DNA of 42,565 nucleotides, taken from positions 1-42,565 of the forward strand of contig NZ_JAKTNU010000016.1 of NCBI RefSeq assembly GCF_022760955.1, in the 5' to 3' direction. The translations under genes were made by a program, and so were the position numbers. Position 1 is the stretch's first letter, and each line of letters begins with the position of its first letter. Positions 34,189 to 42,565 of this stretch are shown here, one piece after another. The DNA is from Thermus neutrinimicus (GTDB lineage: Bacteria; Deinococcota; Deinococci; Deinococcales; Thermaceae). The notes below the pieces were generated by a model. It did not search any database, was not told the origin of the DNA, and was given only the letters and a program-made list of their open reading frames with translations.

Positions 34189-35791
34189 CCCGGTAGGCCG
34201 CGTAGGCGGCGAGCACCTGGGCCAGGTACTCCCGGGGCTCGTCCCGTTCCTGGAAGCGGAGGAAGGCGTAAAGGTCCCCCTCCCGGGTGATGCCCCTTAG
34301 GGTGTAGCCGATGCCCCCGTTGTAGGCGGTAACGGCGCAGGCCACCTGCTCTAAGCCCCCGTAGGCGGCACACCTGCCCAGAAGCCAGCGCAGGTAGCGG
34401 GCGGCATAGCGGATGCTGGCCTCGGGGTCAAAGGGATCCGCGGGAGATTCCCCCAGCATGCGGGCCACATCCCCCCAGGTGCTCCTTAGGAACTGGCCCA
34501 AGCCCAAGGCCCCTGTGGGGCTCACCGCCCGGGGGTCAAACCGGCTTTCCACGTGGAGGAGGGCGTAAAGCAGGTTGGGGTCAAGGCCCTCCTTACCGGC
34601 ATAACCCTCCACCCATTCCCGGTAAGGACGGGGGTAGGCCAAGGCGGTGGGCCAGGCAAAGCGGATCCCCTCCCGATAAGCCCCCAGCCGGTAGAGGAGG
34701 GGCACCAGGGCCGGCCAGCCCTCAGGCCTTTGCCAAAGGGCATACCGCACCACCCCCCGGGCCCAGGCCTCCTTTCCGGAAGCCGCCAGGGCCTCCACAA
34801 GGGAAGCCTCGGGAGGCGGCGAGGAAGGGGGAGCCGGAGGCGGAGGGGGCGGCTCCTTCCCCAGGAGAAGGCCTAGGCCTCCCCGCACCAGATCCAGGGC
34901 TTCTCTACGGGACTCGGCTAGGCCAAGCTCCCCCGCCAGAAAGTAGGCCCTAAGGGCAGCGTCGTCCGCATACGGGCTCGTGCCCCGGGCCAGGTCCAGA
35001 TAGAGGGCCAGGGCTTCCCTCCTAAACCCCTGCCGTTCCAAAAGCCCACTGGCCCGCCAGACCCCTTGGGGGGTGCTTTGCCGGTAGGCCTCCACCGCCT
35101 CGAGGACCCTTCCCATCTCCTCCAGGATCCGCCCCTGGGCGTAGCGGCTTTCCGGGTGGTGGTAGCGGGCCAGGGCCTCCAAGGCCTCCCCCCTTCGCCC
35201 AAGCCGCCAAAGGGTATAGCCCAGGCCCAGGTACCCCCTGGGGTCCCCTTTGGCCCACTCCTGGTAAAAGGGCAAGGCCTCCCGATAGCGCCCTAACCGG
35301 AAAAGCGCCTGGGCCCGAAGGTCGGGACGCGCCTCGAGGGGAAGGACCTGCAAAAGAGCCTCGTAGGCCCTTCCCCGGAAAAGGGCCAGCCAAAGCCTCT
35401 CCCCCTCCCCCAGGGAAAGGAGGGCCTCCACGGCTTCCCTTTCCGGAAGGAGCCGTTCCCAGGCGGAAAAGGCGCGGGGGTCTTGGGCCTGCTGAAGGAG
35501 GGAAGCCGCCTTGCGCCAGGCGGCCTTCGCATCCCAGCCCGGCTCAAAGGCCCGCACCCCCTCCAGGAAGAGGGCATAGCGCCAGGCGTACTCCGCCCGC
35601 TCCGCCAAGGGCACCTCCTCCCGGCCCACAAGAAGCCAGCCGGAAAGCATCCGGGCATACCCTTCCCCTCCCAGGGCCACCTGGCGCACCTCTTCCGTCA
35701 CGCCCCTTTCCAGGCTGGCAAGGGGCTCGGGTAAAGCCTGGCTCCGGCAAGAGGTAAGGACCACCCAGGCAAGGACAAGAAGCCACCGCAC
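34178..35791 (-). CDS. Soluble lytic murein transglycosylase-like lipoprotein (SLT, GH23)
   Basis: 537 residues, periplasmic, probably lipid-anchored: signal RWLLVLAWVVLTSC with lipobox LTSC. The central part (about 60-330) is a long series of helical TPR-like repeats (e.g. YREALPFYQEWAKGDPRGYL, LGYTLWRLGRRGEALEALAR). A Pro-rich linker (PPPPPAPPSSPPPEAS) follows. The C-terminal SLT domain has YALLHVESRFDPRAVSPTGA with catalytic Glu415, LGLGQFLRSTW and AVTAYNGGIGYTLRGI. Architecture matches Slt70: superhelix plus catalytic domain. Cleaves peptidoglycan glycan strands to anhydro-muropeptides. GTG start. Confidence 0.93.
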   Translation of the reverse strand: MRWLLVLAWVVLTSCRSQALPEPLASLERGVTEEVRQVALGGEGYARMLSGWLLVGREEVPLAERAEYAWRYALFLEGVRAFEPGWDAKAAWRKAASLLQQAQDPRAFSAWERLLPEREAVEALLSLGEGERLWLALFRGRAYEALLQVLPLEARPDLRAQALFRLGRYREALPFYQEWAKGDPRGYLGLGYTLWRLGRRGEALEALARYHHPESRYAQGRILEEMGRVLEAVEAYRQSTPQGVWRASGLLERQGFRREALALYLDLARGTSPYADDAALRAYFLAGELGLAESRREALDLVRGGLGLLLGKEPPPPPPAPPSSPPPEASLVEALAASGKEAWARGVVRYALWQRPEGWPALVPLLYRLGAYREGIRFAWPTALAYPRPYREWVEGYAGKEGLDPNLLYALLHVESRFDPRAVSPTGALGLGQFLRSTWGDVARMLGESPADPFDPEASIRYAARYLRWLLGRCAAYGGLEQVACAVTAYNGGIGYTLRGITREGDLYAFLRFQERDEPREYLAQVLAAYAAYRAIP

Positions 35792-35856
35792 ACCCCCACC
35801 CTAAAGGAAAAAGGTGAGAAACCCATGGCGAGGGATGACCCCGCCACCCAGGCCTT

Positions 35857-35874
35857 GGGAAGCCAAGGCTTCCC
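35857..35874. repeat. perfect palindrome upstream of dnaB
   Basis: GGGAAGCC-AA-GGCTTCCC, flanked by CCTT and TTAGG. It lies in the 144-bp gap between the divergent transglycosylase and dnaB starts. It could be an operator or an mRNA hairpin; nothing shows which. Confidence 0.35.
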
Positions 35875-35921
35875 TTAGGGATAGCCCCCTGGCAAAACCC
35901 GGGGGGGTGGGCGTAGCCTGG

Positions 35922-35927
35922 TAAGGC
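35922..35927 (+). promoter_or_regulatory. possible -10 box for dnaB (leaderless)
   Basis: TAAGGC, 8 nt before ATG 35936 but only 2 nt before ATG 35930. The spacing supports the second ATG. No -35 seen. Confidence 0.3.
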
Positions 35928-35935
35928 CTATGGGT

Positions 35936-37270
35936 ATGGAAGGCCGTATTCCCCCCCACAACCTCGAGGCGGAACAGAGCGTCCTGGGGGCCATTCTCCT
36001 GGATTCAGACGTGCTGGACGAGCTGGAAGGCCTCCTCCCCTCTCCCGAAGCCTTTTACGCGGAGGGCCACCGCAAGATCTACGCCGCCATGCAGGCCCTG
36101 AGGTCCCAGGGCAAGCCCGTGGACCTGGTGACCCTGGCGGAGGAGCTTTCCCGCCGAGGGGAACTGGAAGCCCTGGGAGGGGTAAGCTACCTGGTCCAGC
36201 TTTCCGAGGCCACCCCCACCGCCGCCTACGCGGAGCACTACGCCCGCATCGTGGCGGAGAAGTGGACCCTAAGAAAGCTCATCCAGGCGGCAGGCGAGGC
36301 CATGCGCCTGGCCTACGAGGAAGCGGGCAGCCTGGACGAGATCCTGGACACCGCGGGCAAGAAGATCCTCGAGGTGGCCCTCACCCAGACGGAAACCGAG
36401 GCCCGCCCCATACGGGAGCTGGTCCACGAAACCTTTGAGCACATCGAATCCCTTTTCCAGAACAAGGGTGAGGTTTCCGGGGTCCGTACCGGCTTCAAAG
36501 AGCTGGACCAGCTCATCGGCACCCTGGCCCCGGGCTCCTTGAACATCATCGCCGCCCGCCCCGCCATGGGAAAGACCGCCTTCGCCCTCACCATCGCCCA
36601 GAACGCCGCCTTGAAGGAGGGCATAGGGGTGGGCATCTACTCCCTGGAGATGCCCGCTTCCCAGCTCACCCTGCGCCTTATGTGCTCGGAAGCCCGCATC
36701 GACATGAACCGGGTACGCCTGGGCCAGCTCACGGACCGGGACTTCTCCCGCCTGGTGGACGTGGCGGGAAGGCTTTCCGAGGCTCCCATCTACATCGACG
36801 ACACCCCAGACCTCACCCTGATGGAGCTTAGGGCCCGGGCCAGAAGGCTCAGGAGCCAGCACGAGGTGGGCCTTCTCATCATCGATTACCTCCAGCTCAT
36901 GTCCGGCCCCGGGGCCGGCAGGCAGGGGGAAAACCGGCAACAGGAGATCGCGGCCATCTCCCGAGGGCTCAAGGCCCTCGCCCGGGAGCTCAACGTGCCC
37001 GTGATCGCTCTAAGCCAGCTTTCCCGGGCAGTGGAAGCCAGGCCCAACAAGCGGCCCATGCTGTCGGATCTAAGGGAATCAGGCAGCATCGAGCAGGACG
37101 CTGACCTGGTGATGTTCATCTACCGGGACGAGTACTATAACCCCCACTCCGAAAAGGCGGGGATCGCGGAGATCATCGTGGGCAAACAGCGCAACGGCCC
37201 CACCGGCACCGTGGAGCTCCAGTTCCACGCCGCCCACGTGCGCTTCAACGACCTGGCCCGGGAACCCTAG
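35936..37270 (+). CDS. dnaB: Replicative DNA helicase DnaB
   Basis: Hexameric helicase of the replication fork. From ATG 35936 it begins MEGRIPPHNLEAEQSVLGAI; an ATG two codons upstream (35930) is possible. N-terminal primase-binding domain to about 150, linker, then RecA-like core: FKELDQLIGTLAPGSLNIIA, AARPAMGKTAFALTIAQNAA (Walker A, Lys213), LLIIDYLQLMSG (Walker B), VIALSQLSRAVEARPNKRPM and DLRESGSIEQDADLVMFIYR. 444 residues, no intein. The 3' end overlaps the convergent protoglobin gene by 4 nt. Confidence 0.98.
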   Translation: MEGRIPPHNLEAEQSVLGAILLDSDVLDELEGLLPSPEAFYAEGHRKIYAAMQALRSQGKPVDLVTLAEELSRRGELEALGGVSYLVQLSEATPTAAYAEHYARIVAEKWTLRKLIQAAGEAMRLAYEEAGSLDEILDTAGKKILEVALTQTETEARPIRELVHETFEHIESLFQNKGEVSGVRTGFKELDQLIGTLAPGSLNIIAARPAMGKTAFALTIAQNAALKEGIGVGIYSLEMPASQLTLRLMCSEARIDMNRVRLGQLTDRDFSRLVDVAGRLSEAPIYIDDTPDLTLMELRARARRLRSQHEVGLLIIDYLQLMSGPGAGRQGENRQQEIAAISRGLKALARELNVPVIALSQLSRAVEARPNKRPMLSDLRESGSIEQDADLVMFIYRDEYYNPHSEKAGIAEIIVGKQRNGPTGTVELQFHAAHVRFNDLAREP

Positions 37271-37824
37271 GAATGGCCTGCCTGCAAAAGGGCGGCCGCC
37301 CCTTGGGCCAAGGCTTCCTTCAGGTCCCGGTGGCCTAGGGAGAGACCCAAGGCAAGGGCCTCGAGGTAGCTTTCCTCAATAAGGGCGATCTCTATGGCAA
37401 TGATCTTCTCAAAGGCCTCCACCGCGCCGTAGACCTCCGGCCCACGGAGGGCGGTGCGCAGGTGCTCGAGGGAGAGCTCCTGCACGATGCCCATGGCAGG
37501 GATCATGGCCCGGGGGCCGATGCCAAGCCTGGCGTGCACCAGTCCGATCCGCCTACGCCCTTCCGCATAGGCCCGGTCGTAGGCGCCAGAGAAAAGCTCG
37601 GCATACCAGCGGGCAAAGGTGCCGTAAAGCCGTTCCACCCTTCCGGGTACCGCATGAAGAATCCCCCCAAGCTCCTCGTCCCGCCCCAGGTAGTCGTAGA
37701 AGGCCAAGGCCACCTCGGGAGCCAAGGGAACCATGAGGTCCCCCAGCTCCCGGAGCATGGCCGCATGCCCCTCGGTGAAACCGGTGCGGCGCTTGAGGAG
37801 GTTCAGAAGGGCCCCGGGGTCCAC
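37267..37824 (-). CDS. Protoglobin / globin-coupled-sensor-type heme protein, single domain
   Basis: 185 residues, all-helical. The N-terminal part MDPGALLNLLKRRTGFTEGH with LGDLMVPLAPEVALAFYDYL resembles the pre-globin and A/B helices of globin sensors. RRIGLVHARLGIGPRAMIPA holds the likely proximal His97 in the R-x-x-x-x-VH-x-R-x-G-x-x-P pattern of the family. VEAFEKIIAIEIALIEESYL is the final helix. No methyl-accepting, GGDEF or kinase domain follows, so it is a stand-alone globin or protoglobin binding O2, CO or NO. GTG start with a good leaderless promoter. Confidence 0.82.
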   Translation of the reverse strand: MDPGALLNLLKRRTGFTEGHAAMLRELGDLMVPLAPEVALAFYDYLGRDEELGGILHAVPGRVERLYGTFARWYAELFSGAYDRAYAEGRRRIGLVHARLGIGPRAMIPAMGIVQELSLEHLRTALRGPEVYGAVEAFEKIIAIEIALIEESYLEALALGLSLGHRDLKEALAQGAAALLQAGHS

Positions 37825-37830
37825 GGGACA

Positions 37831-37859
37831 AATGTACCTTCCCAGGGCCAGTAAGTCCA
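37831..37859 (-). promoter_or_regulatory. promoter of the protoglobin gene
   Basis: Minus strand: TGGACT (37859-37854), 17-nt spacer, TACATT (37836-37831), 6 nt before the GTG start, leaderless spacing. Confidence 0.6.
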
Positions 37860-37900
37860 GAGCCCGGGGAGGAAAGGAGGACCCCAGGCTCAGCGGGACG

Positions 37901-37934
37901 GTAGGGCCGGTGAGCGCGCGGCCAAGGGCCCTAC
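37901..37934 (-). terminator. hairpin at the end of gltB
   Basis: GTAGGGCC and GGCCCTAC arms (8 bp, perfect) separated by 18 nt, with the first arm including the gltB stop codon. No T tract, so it may be a stabilising or weak terminator hairpin. Confidence 0.4.
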
Positions 37935-40900
37935 TCCGTGCTCACCCCCTGCTCCACCTGCTGGCTCACGGGCTCCACCATGCGGAAGTGCTGGGCGGGA
38001 TCCTCCAAAAGCTTCTCCAGGCGGGCCGCCTTCTCCTCCCGCTTGGCCTCCTTGAGGACCTGGATGTAGGCGGAAAGAAGCTCCCGCACATCCTCCACCC
38101 CCCTCAGGTCCAGGGGCTTCACCGCCACCTTGGCCCCCTTGGCCAGGCGGCGCTTCATGGCCTCCTCCGTGAGGCCCATCTCCGGCCAGTGGCGGAGGTA
38201 GACCCGCCCCCCGGTCATACCCGAGCAGATCCAGGGCCCAGGGTCCCCCAGGACCAAAGCCCGCCCCCGGGTCATGTACTCAAAGGCAAACCCCTTGGCC
38301 TGGGCCCGGGCGGCCAGGTTGCCGAGCTCATCCCTCAGGGGCCTTTCCGGCTCCCCACCCAGGATGACGTCCGCCCCGGAAAGCCGGATGCAGAAGCGGC
38401 TATCCGCCACCCCCTCCACGATGAGGAGGCCCCCGATGGCCCCATAGGCGAAGCTCTTGCCCACGGAGCCATCCACGTAGGCCCCGTAGGGGTTCCGCCC
38501 CTTGAGGATAGCCACGGTTCCCCCGAAGGCGCTCTTGGCCACCCCATCCTGGGCACCCCCCTCCACCACCACCTTCATGCCCTCGAGGTTAAAGGCCGCC
38601 AGGCCATTCCCGGCCACACTTCCCGCGTCGAAGCGGAGCTCCACCTCGGCGTCAAAGCCCTTGCCGTAAAGGCGCCTTCTGGCGATCTCCCCTGCCAGGT
38701 GAGCCCCTAGGGCCCGGTCCGTGGAGTTGACCGGCCCCTCCTGGAAGACCAGCCTGCGGCTTCCCTGCCCATAGGCTCCCATAACCACCTCGGTGATGGT
38801 GCGGGTGAGCTGGTTTAGGGGCTTCCTGAGCACATGGGCAGAGGTGTCCTTAAGCCACTCGGGCTCCTCCACGGGCAGGAAGAAGTAGGAAAGATCCAGC
38901 TCCTCTAAATGGTCCCGCTGGTAGAGGAGGTCCACCCGGCCCCGAAGCTCCCTGAGGGACCGGGCTCCCAAGGCGGCCACCAGCTGGCGCAGGGCCTCCC
39001 CCTTGGCCTCAAAGAAGCGGGTGAGCTGTTCCACCGCCCGGTCCAGGTCCTGGGGCACGAAGCGCTTTAGCCCGTGGGCCAAAGCCTCCTCCACCGTCTC
39101 GATCTGGGTGGTGATGCCCACGTGGCAGGTATCCAGCTGGCATCCCCGGCAGATGGTGCAGCCGATGGCCACCATGGCCATGGTGGCCATGCCCACCCGG
39201 TCCGCTCCCAAAAGGACCATGCGGAGCACATCGTAGGCGGTCTTAAGGCCGCCATCCGCCCAGATCTCCACCCGGTCGCGCAGCCCGGCCCGCACCAAGG
39301 CCCGGTGGGCCCGCCGCACCCCGATCTCCACGGGAAGCCCCGCGTACTTAAGGGCGTGGAGCCTAGCCGCCCCCGTTCCCCCCTCAAACCCCGATAGGGT
39401 GATGACATCCGCCCCCGCCTTGGCGATCCCCACGGCGATGGTGCCGATCCCGGGGATGACGGGCACCTTCACGGAGACCAGGGCCTTGGGATTTACCGTC
39501 TTCAGCTCCTCGATGAGCTGGGCCAGGTCCTCGATGGAGTAGAGGTCGTGGTTGTTGGAAGGGCTGATGAGGTCCACCCCGGGCACGGCGTTACGGGCGG
39601 CGGCCACCTTGGGGGACACCTTCTTCCCCGGCAGGTGCCCTCCCTCCCCCGGCTTGGCCCCCTGGCCGATCTTGATCTCGATGACCGTGGCGGAGTTCAG
39701 CATGTAGGCGTGGACGCCAAACCGGCCCGAGGCCACCTGCTGGCCGCGCCAGTGGGTGTACTTCCCCAGCATGTCGGGGATCTCCCCACCCTCCCCGTTG
39801 ATGCAGAGCATGTTGAGGCGCTTGGCCGCCTCCACATAGGCGCGGAAGGAGGCCTCCCCTTGGGAACCGAAGCTCATGGCGCTGATGAGGAAGGGCAGGG
39901 AGTGGCCCCCCACGGAAAGGTCCACCTCCTCGGGGGAAACCTCGCTCCTCTCGGGGAAGCGCACCTCCAGAAGCTGCCTGGCCGCCACCGGGCTTTCCCG
40001 TTCCAGGGAGCGGACCTTTTCCTGGAAGTGGCTATAAGGGGCCTGGCCGCTGGCCACCTCCTGAGCCGCCTTGTAGATCCTGGGATTGAAGCGGAAGTCC
40101 TTGGCGGGCATGACCTTCTCCGCCCGGAAGAAGCCCTCCCGCTCCAAAAGGGTGCGCTCCAGCTCCAAAAAGCCATACCCTCCGGATTCCGAACCCAGGA
40201 AGTTCCGGGTGCCGAAGTACTCGGCAAGCTCCGGTTTAAGCCCGATGGCGCTGAAGATCTTCCCGTAACCCCGAAGCTCGTGGATGCCCATGGTGGAGAT
40301 GACCTTCTCCAGGCCCTTGCGCAGGGCCTCGAGGACGCCCGCCACCCCCTTCCTCCCCTCCAGGGCCCGGGCCTTCTCCTCAAGAAGCCAGGGAGCCACC
40401 GCCTCCGCCCCCAGGCCCAACAGGAAGGCCACGTCGTGGAGGTTCCTCACCCCCCCGGAGTGCACCAGGATGGAGGTGCGCCGCCTTAGGGCGATCCCCT
40501 CGGCATCCCGCTTCATGAGGGCCCGGTTCACCGCCGCCACCGCCAGGCCGATATCGATCCAGATCCCCCCCTGGAAGGCCTCCCGGTCGGAGAGGATGAG
40601 GACCTCGGCCCCTTCCTCCACCGCCTTAACCGCCTCCTCCTCCAGGCGCTTAAGCCCCAAAAGAAGCCCCTCTTCCACGGCGAACTGGGGCACAAGGGTG
40701 GCGGTCTGGAAGCGGGACCTCACCTCGCTTAGGGTCAGGGTGCCAAAGCTTTCCGCCAGGCCCTGGTCCTCTTCCAGGACTATGGGCAAAAGAAGCTCCT
40801 CCACCCTTCCCCCACCCCGCCCGTCGGGAAGGGGACGCCGGCCCAGAAGGGTGCGGGTGGAAAAGTGCTCGATCTCCCGCTCCCGGTCGATGGCCGGGTT

Positions 40901-42409
40901 GGTCACCACCGCCACGGTTTCCTTGAAGAACTCGGAGAGGTTGGGCTTCTCCGGGTTCAAGGCTGCCAGGGGGCCGTCGTAGCCCAGGGAGCCGATGGGC
41001 TCGTTGCCGGTCCTGGCCAGGGCCTCGAGGTAGGCCCCATCCCACCGGTCCCAGCCGAAGGCCCGCTCCAGGCCCAAGGGGGGCGGCGCGGGCTTCTCCT
41101 CCACCTGGGGTTCGCTCCCCCCGGCCACGGAGGGCGGGGCCTGGCGGATGGGTCCCGAAAGGTGCACCCGGTACCCCGCCACCGGGGTGCGGGCGGCAAT
41201 GCGCTCCAACACCAGACGCTGGTGGCGGTCAAAGGGCAGGACCCGGGGGCCCTCCGGGGTCAGGCGCAGGTAGACCTTCTCCCCGGGAGCCAAGGGCTTG
41301 GGCTCGCTCACGAACTCCTCGGCGTTGAAAACACCCCGTTCGGAGGAGAAAACGACCTCGTAAGGCGTTTCAAACTGCCAAAGGGGCCTTAGGCCCATGG
41401 CGTCGGTGGCAAAGACCGCCTCATCCCGGTGGCGGCTCACGATGGCGGCGGGCCCCTGGGCCAGGGGGCCAAAGCGCTGGCGCAGGGCCAGGTAGAGGTC
41501 CTGAAGCTCGGGAGCCAGCCCCTTCACCTCCCCGAGCACAGGGGGGAAGACCAGGTCCATGGCCTCGGGCAGGGAAAGCCCATAGCGGTAGATGAGCCCC
41601 TCCAGCATGCGGTTCAGGTCCTGGGAGTCCGAGCCCCCGGTGCGGGGGATGCCCAGGTAATCCAGCTCCCGCCTGAGGCGCTCGATGGTGTTGATCTCCC
41701 CATTGTGGCCCAGTAGGCCAAAGGGCTGGACCTGCTCGAAGGTGGAGAGGGTGTTGGTGGAGTAGCGGTTATGCCCAAGGGCGATGGTGCTCTTGAACTC
41801 GGGCCGGGAAAGCTCGGGGTAGTAACGCTTTAGAAGCTCCGCCGCCCCCCGCACCTTGTAGACCACGCTGTAGGTGGAAAGGGAGACCACATGGACGGGG
41901 AAGCTGGCCTCGAGCCTCAAGCCAAGCTCCCACAAGGGGCCGTCCCCATCGGGGCTAAGCCCCACCACCTGGAGGAAGATGGGCTCCGTGCGCCGGCCCA
42001 CAGGGCCCAGCACCTCGCTCACCACCTCCCCCCGGCGAAAGAGAACCGGGCGCACCCCAAGGGGCTGGCCTTCCCGCCTCAGGAGCTCGTAGAACTCCTC
42101 CAGGCGCCCCGCCTCGCCCTTGGGCAGGAAAAAGTGCCCCACGAAGAAGCGGGGATTAAAGGCCAGCTCCGGCTCCAGCCCCGCCTCCTCCAGGCGGCGG
42201 GCCCATAGCTCCCGGGGGATATCGGTCTGGATGCCTGTCCCATCCCCTTCTCCCCGGATGGCCCCTGCCCGATGGGCCATGCGGTAAAGGCTTTCCAGGG
42301 TCCTCCGCACGATCCGGTGGGAGGGCTTGCCGCTTTTCTCCGCCATGGCGATGATGCCGCAGGCGTCCTGGCCTAGGGGGATATCCGGGTAGGCTTCCTT
42401 CCAGGTCAT
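37931..42409 (-). CDS. gltB: Glutamate synthase, large (alpha) subunit
   Basis: Makes glutamate from glutamine and 2-oxoglutarate. 1492 residues, normal length. A 16-residue propeptide precedes the catalytic Cys17 (LGQDACGIIAMAEKSGKPSH), the N-terminal nucleophile of the glutaminase domain. A Pro-rich stretch (EPQVEEKPAPPPLG) separates it from the central domain. The FMN domain has INGEGGEIPDMLGKYTHWRG, GQGAKPGEGGHLPGKKVSPK, VDLISPSNNHDLYSIEDLAQ and the 3Fe-4S cysteines in CTICRGCQLDTCHVGI. The C-terminal beta-helix GXGXG domain has GGLLIVEGVADSRFCIRLSG and GRALVLGDPGPWICSGMTGG. No small subunit is next to it in the window. Confidence 0.98.
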   Translation of the reverse strand: MTWKEAYPDIPLGQDACGIIAMAEKSGKPSHRIVRRTLESLYRMAHRAGAIRGEGDGTGIQTDIPRELWARRLEEAGLEPELAFNPRFFVGHFFLPKGEAGRLEEFYELLRREGQPLGVRPVLFRRGEVVSEVLGPVGRRTEPIFLQVVGLSPDGDGPLWELGLRLEASFPVHVVSLSTYSVVYKVRGAAELLKRYYPELSRPEFKSTIALGHNRYSTNTLSTFEQVQPFGLLGHNGEINTIERLRRELDYLGIPRTGGSDSQDLNRMLEGLIYRYGLSLPEAMDLVFPPVLGEVKGLAPELQDLYLALRQRFGPLAQGPAAIVSRHRDEAVFATDAMGLRPLWQFETPYEVVFSSERGVFNAEEFVSEPKPLAPGEKVYLRLTPEGPRVLPFDRHQRLVLERIAARTPVAGYRVHLSGPIRQAPPSVAGGSEPQVEEKPAPPPLGLERAFGWDRWDGAYLEALARTGNEPIGSLGYDGPLAALNPEKPNLSEFFKETVAVVTNPAIDREREIEHFSTRTLLGRRPLPDGRGGGRVEELLLPIVLEEDQGLAESFGTLTLSEVRSRFQTATLVPQFAVEEGLLLGLKRLEEEAVKAVEEGAEVLILSDREAFQGGIWIDIGLAVAAVNRALMKRDAEGIALRRRTSILVHSGGVRNLHDVAFLLGLGAEAVAPWLLEEKARALEGRKGVAGVLEALRKGLEKVISTMGIHELRGYGKIFSAIGLKPELAEYFGTRNFLGSESGGYGFLELERTLLEREGFFRAEKVMPAKDFRFNPRIYKAAQEVASGQAPYSHFQEKVRSLERESPVAARQLLEVRFPERSEVSPEEVDLSVGGHSLPFLISAMSFGSQGEASFRAYVEAAKRLNMLCINGEGGEIPDMLGKYTHWRGQQVASGRFGVHAYMLNSATVIEIKIGQGAKPGEGGHLPGKKVSPKVAAARNAVPGVDLISPSNNHDLYSIEDLAQLIEELKTVNPKALVSVKVPVIPGIGTIAVGIAKAGADVITLSGFEGGTGAARLHALKYAGLPVEIGVRRAHRALVRAGLRDRVEIWADGGLKTAYDVLRMVLLGADRVGMATMAMVAIGCTICRGCQLDTCHVGITTQIETVEEALAHGLKRFVPQDLDRAVEQLTRFFEAKGEALRQLVAALGARSLRELRGRVDLLYQRDHLEELDLSYFFLPVEEPEWLKDTSAHVLRKPLNQLTRTITEVVMGAYGQGSRRLVFQEGPVNSTDRALGAHLAGEIARRRLYGKGFDAEVELRFDAGSVAGNGLAAFNLEGMKVVVEGGAQDGVAKSAFGGTVAILKGRNPYGAYVDGSVGKSFAYGAIGGLLIVEGVADSRFCIRLSGADVILGGEPERPLRDELGNLAARAQAKGFAFEYMTRGRALVLGDPGPWICSGMTGGRVYLRHWPEMGLTEEAMKRRLAKGAKVAVKPLDLRGVEDVRELLSAYIQVLKEAKREEKAARLEKLLEDPAQHFRMVEPVSQQVEQGVSTE

Positions 42410-42472
42410 CTTGGGGCTCCTTCTTTACGCTTGGGGTTTGGTGTAGGCAAAGGTATGCGCGTCGTTCCTGGG

Positions 42473-42501
42473 ATTATACACCCCCCCGGGGGTAGGGTCA
42501 A
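42473..42501 (-). promoter_or_regulatory. gltB promoter
   Basis: Minus strand: TTGACC (42501-42496), 17-nt spacer, consensus TATAAT (42478-42473). The leader is about 55 nt and ends with GAAGGAG 7-8 nt before the ATG. The spacer contains CCCCC next to GGGGGGG, and a second TTGACC lies 18 nt upstream (42519-42514). The remaining bases to 42565 show no gene. Confidence 0.8.
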
Positions 42502-42565
42502 GGCACTGTAATCGGTCAATACATCTGAGACTGGGGGACCGACTCCGCTTGCATTTTAGCCAAGA

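Noticed and set aside
39548..40489. Open frame of 313 codons antisense to gltB
   Set aside because: Composition typical of antisense GC-rich DNA; gltB is clearly the real gene.
42514..42519. Independent second gltB promoter at the upstream TTGACC
   Set aside because: No -10 box at 16-18 nt from it; kept only as a possible regulatory repeat.

Overview
The window is a piece of a Thermus chromosome. Base composition is very GC-rich with C/G-ending codons throughout. The chaperone gene order dnaK-grpE-dnaJ-dafA-clpB is the one known from Thermus thermophilus. An archaeal-type ProRS, a NapA antiporter whose key residues fall at the numbers used for T. thermophilus NapA, and many leaderless-type promoters (a -10 box 6-8 nt before the start codon) agree with this. 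I cannot name the species.

Layout. 1-950: decayed IS3-type insertion sequence carrying nested small palindromes. It abuts a gene (953-1321) that appears cut off just downstream of proS. 1327-6130: proS, a divergent secreted subtilisin-like protease, archaeal-type phosphoglycerate mutase and a Uma2 nuclease pseudogene. 6132-11135 (minus): nanoRNase nrnA, then the compact aroA-cmk-CDP-alcohol transferase-Nudix-SDR operon. 11204-16792: a large ATPase/BTAD transcription regulator, manA back to back with a phosphoglucose-isomerase-like gene, endonuclease V and plsC. 16915-19142: HU and ftsH, convergent on a shared terminator.

19204-34188 is an almost unbroken plus-strand protein-quality and envelope-stress region. 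It starts with dnaK-grpE-dnaJ-dafA and clpB, the latter with its own promoter. It continues with a ferritin-like protein, a bacterial homologue of archaeo-eukaryotic release factor 1 (eRF1/Pelota relatives), Hsp20, a metallophosphoesterase-fold protein without metal ligands, a second Hsp20, a small unknown protein, a PsiE-like membrane protein, a KhtT/KhtU-type K+(cation)/H+ antiporter pair, a membrane-anchored Clp-fold protease, a rhomboid protease, a CBS protein and the Na+/H+ antiporter napA. 34178-42409 holds a lytic transglycosylase, dnaB, a protoglobin and the glutamate synthase large subunit.

The most interesting candidate system is the clpB-downstream operon. It places an eRF1-like factor (possibly ribosome hibernation or rescue), small heat-shock proteins and a pseudo-phosphoesterase under a heat-shock-type promoter. 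That promoter shares a 13-nt block with the dnaK promoter and carries a HAIR-like inverted repeat. DafA, encoded exactly where actinobacteria encode the repressor HspR, looks like a MerR/HspR-type protein. All functional assignments are from reading the sequence; no database search was run.
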